Positions 1 through 4,408 of a stretch of 6,226 nucleotides of DNA are shown piece by piece. The stretch lies in NCBI GenBank assembly GCA_051651625.1, contig JBOFSQ010000049.1:1-6226 (forward strand), given 5' to 3'. A model generated the notes under the pieces. It was not told where the DNA came from, did not search any database, and saw only the letters and a list, made by a program, of their open reading frames with translations. Each line of letters begins with the position of its first letter. Within the stretch, counting starts at the first letter, position 1. The position numbers and the translations under genes were made by a program. This DNA comes from JBOFSQ01 sp051651625. GTDB lineage: Bacteria > Planctomycetota > Planctomycetia > Pirellulales > Thermoguttaceae.

Positions 1-1
1 C

Positions 2-181
2 GCATACGATGCAAACGGCAATCGAAAGAATTTCGAGACGGGAGCGTTCAACCGATTACTTTCCGACGCCGCGAACGAGTACAAATACGACAACGAAGGA
101 AACCGAATTGCAAAAGACGCAACTCGGTATTCTTGGGACCACCGCAATCGCCTTGTGAAAGTGTTGCGAATGAAAAGATGA
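2..181 (+). pseudogene. C-terminal fragment of an RHS/YD-repeat protein, prematurely ended
   Basis: Reading from base 2 gives about 59 residues with typical YD-repeat texture: AYDANGNR, then EYKYDNEGNRIAKD, then RYSWDHRNRLVKV, and a stop (TGA, 179-181) five residues later. RHS/YD proteins are very long secreted or surface proteins whose repeats form a beta-cocoon around a C-terminal toxin or effector. The 5' part lies outside the window. In an intact protein the NRLVKV block is normally followed by more YD repeats and then the RHS core end and a variable tip. Here the frame ends directly after it, with no core motif and no toxin. The homology break near 165-175 coincides with a switch to A/T-rich DNA, so I infer a recombination junction or decayed 3' end. 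YD-repeat identity is quite certain. Whether the long upstream protein is still expressed cannot be judged from here. Confidence 0.8.
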
Positions 182-531
182 TCAACAAATCAAAGGGCTT
201 GCTAATATGTATCGTGCTGTTCATTGTTTTAATCGCCTCAATGTATGCAAGCATCTCTATTTTGGATTGTTATTTATATTCTGCGATTTTGTCTGGTAGT
301 TTCTCTCCAGAGGCATTGCAGCCTGGTTTCTATTCATTAGCTGTCCATTCGAGAATGCCAAATTTATTGCCTCGATTAATAAAAAAACACAATGAACTTA
401 TAAAAGAAAATGCTGAAAATGAAGGTAAAGGACTTATCAAATTACAGTCCTATAACGAACAATTAAAACTCTGGGATTTTCTGTTACATCTATGCAACAC
501 AATGAAAAATAAAGAAATGCAAAAAGCTTGA
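178..531 (+). CDS. Orphan A/T-rich single-TM protein downstream of RHS fragment
   Basis: This is a 117-residue protein of unknown function. Start choice: ATG at 178 overlaps the RHS stop as ATGA, while the upstream in-frame ATG at 133 would only read the YD-repeat DNA out of frame. Residues 7-29 form one clear hydrophobic segment (GLLICIVLFIVLIASMYAS) preceded by lysines, so it is a membrane anchor or uncleaved signal. Residues 30-60 are mixed. Residues 64-117 are charged and look helical (LIKKHNELIKENAENEGKG, then YNEQLKLWDFLLHLC). No strong ribosome binding site is seen, so translation may be coupled to the RHS frame. The DNA is visibly richer in A/T than the genes at 1021-4381, which fits an acquired tip cassette. 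Position just 3' of an RHS frame is where an immunity gene would sit, but no toxin is present between them. The immunity role is inference only. The frame may also be the N-terminal half of a frameshifted gene, see 528-743. Confidence 0.5.
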   Translation: MINKSKGLLICIVLFIVLIASMYASISILDCYLYSAILSGSFSPEALQPGFYSLAVHSRMPNLLPRLIKKHNELIKENAENEGKGLIKLQSYNEQLKLWDFLLHLCNTMKNKEMQKA

Positions 532-743
532 TTGAATACATCGTTAATCATGCTCACTCGAACGACATGAGAAGAGACGAAAAAGAAAACTTGAATTCAT
601 TCGTCAAAGCAAGTGGTGTCAATTGGTTTTCTGAAATGAAAGACCTTGACAGTACCAGTACAACGCGGTTGGCAGGCGAGCCGAAAGCGGAAGACGACAC
701 GGCGAAACTGAAGGAAAAACAAACAGGTAGTATAACGAAGTGA
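528..743 (+). CDS. Short hypothetical frame, possibly displaced C-terminal half of the preceding gene
   Basis: It could encode 71 residues from a TTG overlapping the upstream stop (TTGA, 528-531). There is no convincing ribosome binding site. The first 40 or so codons (LIEYIVNHAHSNDMRRDEKE onward) share the A/T-rich, charged helical character of 178-531. The A5 run at 521-525 sits exactly where one changed base would join the two frames into one protein of about 185 residues (reading ...EMQK-SLIEYIV...). From about 650 onwards the frame runs through DNA that looks like a YD-repeat scrap in another frame, so the last 30 residues (STSTTRLAGEPKAEDD...) are probably not native. Alternatives are a genuine small overlapping gene or a chance frame. 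I favour a frameshifted or fused remnant. Confidence 0.3.
   Translation: MIEYIVNHAHSNDMRRDEKENLNSFVKASGVNWFSEMKDLDSTSTTRLAGEPKAEDDTAKLKEKQTGSITK
653..730 (+). pseudogene. Scrap of a second YD/RHS repeat
   Basis: In the frame starting at 653 the DNA reads YQYNAVGRRAES, close to the common RHS motif YxYDALGRR(V/I)E. It lies between a stop at 647-649 and another at 728-730. Composition becomes more G/C-rich here than in the preceding 470 bases. The scrap has the same orientation as the RHS fragment at 2-181. It could be the continuation of that array, split by the A/T-rich cassette, or the relic of a duplicated core. The match is only about ten residues long, so chance cannot be excluded. Confidence 0.35.
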
Positions 744-767
744 TCTGCCCTACTCTGCGTTTATTGA

Positions 768-872
768 CCTGTCCTAAGTTTGGCGTACAGAGGGGGAACG
801 ATAGAACTTTCCGCATTACGCAAGGCAGACCAAGATTACGTCCGCGAACAACTTGAGACGCCGAAGCCGTAG
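768..872 (+). pseudogene. C-terminal fragment resembling an SHD1-domain (SLA1 homology) protein
   Basis: The frame is open from just after a stop at 765-767 to TAG at 870-872. It reads AYRGGTIELSALRKADQDY followed by VREQLETPKP. The pattern 'G-(K/R/T)-x-(I/V)-x-(L/V)-x-x-L-x-x-A-D-(Q)-x-Y-(V/I)' matches the end of the SHD1 domain, which is abundant in planctomycete secreted proteins and normally ends near 'LSxADQxYV'. Only about 30 residues are present and there is no start codon, so this is a gene remnant. The stretch between it and the next promoter (873-926) shows nothing recognisable. Confidence 0.4.
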
Positions 873-926
873 CGTTGCGCTGTTCGGGAAACGTGGGTTA
901 GGTCGATGTACAGCTAGTAACCCTCC

Positions 927-954
927 TTGGCAAACTCGTTTTTTGGCCTATCAT
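927..954 (+). promoter_or_regulatory. Sigma70-type promoter for the small basic protein operon
   Basis: TTGGCA at 927-932 (5 of 6 to TTGACA) and TATCAT at 949-954 (5 of 6 to TATAAT) are separated by 16 bases. Transcription would start near 961, giving a leader of about 60 bases before the ATG at 1021. The leader shows no strong stem-loop and no fluoride riboswitch pattern. Confidence 0.55.
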
Positions 955-1008
955 GCCGCACCCGCCGTCTAGCAGTGGAAGACTAGCATCAAGAATAAGA
1001 ACTTTCGT

Positions 1009-1012
1009 GGAG
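1009..1012 (+). promoter_or_regulatory. Ribosome binding site deciding the start at 1021
   Basis: GGAG lies 8 bases before the ATG at 1021. It overlaps the alternative in-frame GTG at 1012, which argues against that earlier start. Confidence 0.6.
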
Positions 1013-1020
1013 TGTGTTCG

Positions 1021-1293
1021 ATGACGATTGACAAAAGTCTCAAAGTAAACAAAGGTATTGTCCGTGCCCGCAATGTGTTGACCCGTGCCGAACGGATTGA
1101 GCGACTCGTCGCCCAAGACCGCTGGAGCGAAGGCGATGGCCCGTTCGGGTTGCCGAAGGTCCGCGTTTATAAGGTCGTTCTGAAGAAGAAGAAAAAGGCC
1201 AAGGGCGAAGAAGAAGCTGCGGGCGACAAGGGAGCCAAAGGCGCGCCGAAGGCTGCTGCTGGTGCGAAGACCGCCGCTCCGAAAAAGAAGTGA
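1021..1293 (+). CDS. Small basic protein of the PVC superphylum
   Basis: The product has 90 residues. The core, MTIDKSLKV at 1-9, then VRARNVLTRAERIERL at 14-29 and GLPKVRVYKVVLKKKKK at 43-59, is the signature of the 'small basic protein' family found in planctomycetes, verrucomicrobia and chlamydiae (TIGR04137, from memory). Its exact role is not established as far as I know. The very basic, short, conserved nature suggests nucleic acid or ribosome association, which is inference. Residues 60-90 are a low-complexity Lys/Ala/Gly/Glu tail ending in PKKK. The ATG at 1021 is preferred because the conserved family start is MTIDKSLKV and a GGAG site precedes it. It is the first gene of the operon. 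Its stop TGA (1291-1293) overlaps the GTG start of the fluoride channel gene, so the two are likely translationally coupled. Confidence 0.88.
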   Translation: MTIDKSLKVNKGIVRARNVLTRAERIERLVAQDRWSEGDGPFGLPKVRVYKVVLKKKKKAKGEEEAAGDKGAKGAPKAAAGAKTAAPKKK

Positions 1294-1694
1294 CGCCATT
1301 TTTGGTTCTTGGTGTTGGTGTTGCAGGTTGTCTCGGTGCGCTGTGCCGCTGGGGGATGATCTCGCTCGTGGCGGTATTTCTCGGCACCAGCTATCCGTGG
1401 GGGACAACGCTCGTTAACATCGTGGGTTGTCTCGCGTGCGGTATCGTGGTGGCAATGTTGGACAGTTGTCACGCCGAGTTTTTCGTGTCGTGGCGCGTTG
1501 TCATCTTGGTCGGTTTCTTCGGGAGTTTTACGACGTTTTCGGCGTTGGCATTAGAAACGCATCGTCTTGCGACGCAGGGCGAGACGCTCTTGGCACTTGG
1601 GAACGTCGTCTTTCAAAACGTCGTCGGCATCGCCGCGTTGGCTGCTGGTTATGCTGCGGTGTCGTTCGCTTCACGTCTTACGGGAGCAAGTTGA
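1290..1694 (+). CDS. crcB: CrcB/Fluc fluoride ion channel
   Basis: This 134-residue inner-membrane protein exports toxic fluoride. Fluc channels work as antiparallel dimers, each subunit with four TM helices; here they fall at about 3-30, 36-57, 66-92 and 99-127. Hallmarks seen are GCLGALCRW (13-21) with the conserved arginine, PWGTTLVNIVGC (36-47) with the pore asparagine N43, and GFFGSFTTFSA (75-85). The last holds the two fluoride-coordinating phenylalanines F80 and F83 and the TT pair at 81-82 of the central sodium site. All key residues are present, so it should be functional. The length is slightly above the usual 120-130. The GTG at 1290 is the only start that keeps TM1 complete. It overlaps the preceding stop as GTGA, with no separate strong ribosome binding site, pointing to coupled translation. 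No fluoride riboswitch is seen. The next gene begins within or just after its stop. Confidence 0.93.
   Translation: MTPFLVLGVGVAGCLGALCRWGMISLVAVFLGTSYPWGTTLVNIVGCLACGIVVAMLDSCHAEFFVSWRVVILVGFFGSFTTFSALALETHRLATQGETLLALGNVVFQNVVGIAALAAGYAAVSFASRLTGAS
1682..1686 (+). promoter_or_regulatory. Ribosome binding site of the ABC ATPase gene
   Basis: GGGAG inside the 3' end of crcB lies 13 bases before ATG 1700 and only 4 before TTG 1691, which overlaps the crcB stop as TTGA. Neither spacing is ideal, so the start of the next gene is ambiguous by three codons. Confidence 0.4.
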
Positions 1695-1699
1695 CAGTC

Positions 1700-2386
1700 A
1701 TGCCGCTGCAAGTCTCACACATCGCCCACGATTATCCAACGCCCAGCGGGCCGCTGTCGATTTTGCGTGACTGTTCGTTTTCACTCGGCGACGGTGAATC
1801 GCTCGCCATTGTTGGGCAGAGCGGTGCGGGAAAGAGTACGCTGCTTTCGATAGTCGCGTCGCTGTTGCGACCGACATCGGGGAGTGTGCGTCTCGATGAT
1901 ATAGATGTAACGTCACTCGCACCGGCAGCGATACCGGCATTTCGTCGCAAACAAATCGGGTTTGTCTTTCAAGACCACAACCTTTTGCCACACTGCACGG
2001 CACTCGAAAACGTTGTGCTTCCGCTGTTGGCGTCGGGTTCGGTGACGCGCAGCGATGAAGCACGAGCACGCGACTGGTTAGACCGACTCGGACTGCACAA
2101 CCGCGAACAACATTATCCAGCGGAACTTTCCGGCGGCGAGCGGCAACGTGTCGCCATCGCACGCAGCGTTATCGCGTCGCCGCGTCTTCTGCTTGCCGAC
2201 GAACCGACCGGAAATCTCGACGACGCTCACCGTCAAGAAGTCGCCGACGCACTCTTCGGACTCGCCAACATCGGACTCGCGCCGGAGACGATGGTGCTCA
2301 TCGTCACTCACGATCAAACTCTCGCGGCCCGCGCCACACACCGCGTGACACTTGCAAACGGCATACTGACTCCCGACATCCTCTAA
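1700..2386 (+). CDS. ABC transporter ATP-binding protein, LolD/MacB type
   Basis: This is a 228-residue single nucleotide-binding domain. All motifs are intact: Walker A GQSGAGKST (39-47), Q-loop Q91 in FVFQDHNLLP, signature LSGGERQR (143-150), Walker B RLLLADE (162-168) with catalytic E168, D-loop GNLD (171-174) and H-loop H204 in VTHD. The long insertion-free form with 'ADEPTGNLD' and the length of about 225 residues match the LolD/MacB/FtsE subgroup. These ATPases drive lipoprotein release, mechanotransmission or peptide/antibiotic export together with FtsX-like permeases. No permease is encoded next to it, so its partner and substrate are unknown. The frame is open from 1427, but that part reads crcB out of frame. 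ATG 1700 is chosen; TTG 1691 would add three residues. It is the last gene of the operon with the small basic protein and crcB. Confidence 0.88.
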   Translation: MPLQVSHIAHDYPTPSGPLSILRDCSFSLGDGESLAIVGQSGAGKSTLLSIVASLLRPTSGSVRLDDIDVTSLAPAAIPAFRRKQIGFVFQDHNLLPHCTALENVVLPLLASGSVTRSDEARARDWLDRLGLHNREQHYPAELSGGERQRVAIARSVIASPRLLLADEPTGNLDDAHRQEVADALFGLANIGLAPETMVLIVTHDQTLAARATHRVTLANGILTPDIL

Positions 2387-2436
2387 CAACCACGCAACCC
2401 CACAGTTCTGTTGATCAGAAAATTTTTGAAGGGGGT

Positions 2437-2471
2437 GTGGGGGAAACTTTTTTCAAAAAGTTTCCTCCCAC
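2437..2471. repeat. Long stem-loop, probable dispersed repeat or transcription end
   Basis: The left arm 2437-2452 (GTGGGGGAAACTTTTT) pairs with 2455-2471 (AAAAAGTTTCCTCCCAC) over 16 base pairs with one bulged T at 2466. The turn is tight, in practice an A/T loop around 2450-2457. It lies 50 bases after the ABC ATPase stop and could end that operon's transcript. There is no T-tract after the stem, so it is not a textbook intrinsic terminator. The preceding bases (AATTTTTGAAGGGGG, 2421-2435) resemble the flank of similar hairpins I know as repeats in other bacterial genomes. Confidence 0.7.
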
Positions 2472-2536
2472 TTGTGCGCGGTTTGAATTGCCATCGCATG
2501 TTCGACTTCACTCCCACCCATTCGTTCCCGCCACCA

Positions 2537-4381
2537 ATGACAACACATCCACTCATTTCACATCTCACACCATCAGCGGCAAAAGTATTGCGCGGCGATG
2601 GCGACGCCGTTTGGCACGACTGGGGAACTGGCGTTCGCAAGCGAACGAAGCCGCTCAGCGAAGGACTCGAACACCGTCTCTTCTGGGGGCTGACCGAAAC
2701 TGACGGCGAACAACTCGAAGAACTGATCGCAGCGACGCGGAGTGACTTCGTGCGCGGTGCCGAGCGAGCGGTTGCCGATATGTTCACAGTTGCCGGTGCG
2801 CTGGCAACAATCGACGTTGCGTGGCAGTTGCCGCGTGCAGCGGGGCAACTCGTGTGGAGCGAGTGGGAGGCGATCTTGATTTCGCTTGACTACATTCTCG
2901 CCGATGTGGAAGAGAATGCTTTGGTGTACGACTCTCCGCTTCTCTACCAAATTCTCTGCGGTGAACTTCAGTTAACGCTTGCTTGTTTGCTCCCCGATTT
3001 GGTGGCGACGCGCGACCGGCTTGCCATTGCAACATCGTCATTTGCCCACGGACTTGAGACGATACTCGACGGTGGCGGCATGCCGCAGAGCCACGATTTA
3101 CCGGTTCTGCGTCCGCTTCTTGCGTGCTGGACGCGGTCACAATCGCTCGCAGCACAGGGTGGTTGCAAAGTGTTTGATCGCCGGGTGCGCGAACAATATC
3201 GCTGGATGATCGAGCAAGTGCTTCGGTTAACTCGTCGCGATGGGACGGCAGTTTTTTCGCTGCCAACCGAAAACAGCAGCGACGAAGTTTCCAGCACCGT
3301 TGCGATGATCGAATCCGCAGTTGAGCTTTCACGCGACGACGACAACATAGACGTTGCACTTCTCGTTTTGCCGAAGCGTTCGAGTTTGATGGGGCGTCGT
3401 CGTGATGGTGTTCGCGCCGAGCGACTCCCCGACTCGTCGTATCTTTCGGAATGGAGTTGCGTATCGGTGATGCGAAGCGGTTGGGACTTCAGCGAGGCAT
3501 CGGTTGCGGTTGCGACGCCTGCGATTTACGTTGAGGACGTTATGCCGCCGCTGGTCGCGCCGCGCGACCGCTGGAGCGACGAACTGTTTCAGATCGAACT
3601 CAACGTTCGCGGTGCAACACTTCTTTCGGGCGCGTGGCGAGTTGGCGTTACAGAATCGGCGTCGGGAAAACCGCTCGCCGCAACCGCGCACTGGACGGAA
3701 ACAGGAACCGTCTCCGAACCGGGATACGACTACCTCGAATGGGAACTCACGCTCGAAGGCGGCGTGCGAATCGAGCGACAGATTGTACTTGCACACAACG
3801 AAGAGATTCTGCTTATTGCCGACACGCTCATTCCGGCGTCGGGCAAAAAGTCTGGCGCGGTGCCGCTCGTTTACACGTCGTCGCTTCCGGTTGCGTGCTT
3901 TGGTGGCACGACAATCCAGTGCGACGACCGCGACGCGAATGAAGTTGTTTTGACTTCGCCTGCTGCTGTTCAGAGTCGCGTGTTTCCGTTATTTCTGCCG
4001 GAGTGGAAGAAGTCGCCGAGTGTGGGGAAGTTTTCCGTTGCACGCGACAAGTCGCTTGAGATCGAGTGGAAAGCGAGCGAGAGCGGCCCGCGTGGAACGG
4101 CGTTTCTGCCGGTCGTCATCGATCTCGACAAGACGCGGCTCAAGCGTCCGTACACTTGGCGACACTTGACTGTCGGCGAGAACTTGCGTGCGGTGACGCG
4201 CGACGAGGCGTCGGGTTATCGTCTTGCCTGCGGTGATGATCAATTTCTTCTCTACCGTTCTCACACCGAGCAGCGAAACCGCACTGTGCTTGGTCACAAC
4301 CTCGTCAGCGAACTTCTGCTGGCAAAGTTTTCAGCCGAAGACGGTGTCGAAGTAATCGCCGAAATCGGACGCGATGAGTGA
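2537..4381 (+). CDS. Large conserved protein, probably heparinase II/III-like (alpha/alpha-barrel plus beta-sandwich)
   Basis: The product has 614 residues. Residues about 45-260 are helix-rich, containing DGGGMPQS (178-185), LLACWTR and RRDGTAVFSLP (233-243). These resemble the toroid part of heparinase II/III proteins, where 'DG...S' and 'PDG..P' segments occur. A segment EWSCVSVMRSGWD (305-317) looks like the 'yyvlRsGwd' strand that opens the beta-sandwich. The rest (about 320-600) alternates in strands, with LEWELTLEGGVRIERQIVL and, near the end, RNRTVLGHNLVSE (580-592). If this is right it would be a polysaccharide lyase or a non-catalytic relative; I cannot assign catalytic residues. 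There is no signal peptide or TM segment, so it appears cytoplasmic. The frame is open back to TTG 2411, but that stretch translates the hairpin and is not credible. ATG 2498 (627 residues) is the alternative start. Neither ATG has a visible ribosome binding site. It converges with the gene at 4409-6043. Confidence 0.5.
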   Translation: MTTHPLISHLTPSAAKVLRGDGDAVWHDWGTGVRKRTKPLSEGLEHRLFWGLTETDGEQLEELIAATRSDFVRGAERAVADMFTVAGALATIDVAWQLPRAAGQLVWSEWEAILISLDYILADVEENALVYDSPLLYQILCGELQLTLACLLPDLVATRDRLAIATSSFAHGLETILDGGGMPQSHDLPVLRPLLACWTRSQSLAAQGGCKVFDRRVREQYRWMIEQVLRLTRRDGTAVFSLPTENSSDEVSSTVAMIESAVELSRDDDNIDVALLVLPKRSSLMGRRRDGVRAERLPDSSYLSEWSCVSVMRSGWDFSEASVAVATPAIYVEDVMPPLVAPRDRWSDELFQIELNVRGATLLSGAWRVGVTESASGKPLAATAHWTETGTVSEPGYDYLEWELTLEGGVRIERQIVLAHNEEILLIADTLIPASGKKSGAVPLVYTSSLPVACFGGTTIQCDDRDANEVVLTSPAAVQSRVFPLFLPEWKKSPSVGKFSVARDKSLEIEWKASESGPRGTAFLPVVIDLDKTRLKRPYTWRHLTVGENLRAVTRDEASGYRLACGDDQFLLYRSHTEQRNRTVLGHNLVSELLLAKFSAEDGVEVIAEIGRDE

Positions 4382-4408
4382 GAGGTGAACTCCAGCATAT
4401 TTGCGACA

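Noticed and set aside
133..177. Earlier ATG (133) for the orphan TM protein
   Set aside because: It reads the YD-repeat DNA out of frame and would bury the TM segment behind unrelated residues.
520..531. Programmed -1 frameshift at CAAAAAG
   Set aside because: The heptamer is not in the correct phase for a standard slippery site and no downstream stem-loop is obvious; mutation or sequencing error is simpler.
955..1020. Fluoride riboswitch in the operon leader
   Set aside because: The leader is about 60 bases and shows neither the stems nor the conserved loop pattern of the crcB motif; only a short CTAGCA direct repeat is seen.
1012..1020. GTG at 1012 as start of the small basic protein
   Set aside because: It overlaps the GGAG ribosome binding site, and the family starts at MTIDKSLKV (ATG 1021).
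898..1472. Minus-strand open frames across the small basic protein and crcB start
   Set aside because: They are antisense readings of the Lys/Ala-rich tail and crcB, giving Phe/Ser-rich or Arg/Thr-rich low-complexity products with no recognisable domain.
1427..1699. Long N-terminal extension (91 residues) of the ABC ATPase frame
   Set aside because: It lies wholly within crcB in another frame and is Arg/Cys-rich without family likeness; the ATPase fold begins at the ATG at 1700.
2784..4297. Several antisense and alternative-frame reading frames of 70-190 residues inside the large 614-residue gene
   Set aside because: They are Arg/Ser/Thr-rich shadows caused by the codon pattern of the real gene, with no motifs.
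4382..4408. Bidirectional terminator between the convergent genes
   Set aside because: The 27-base gap contains no inverted repeat or T-tract.
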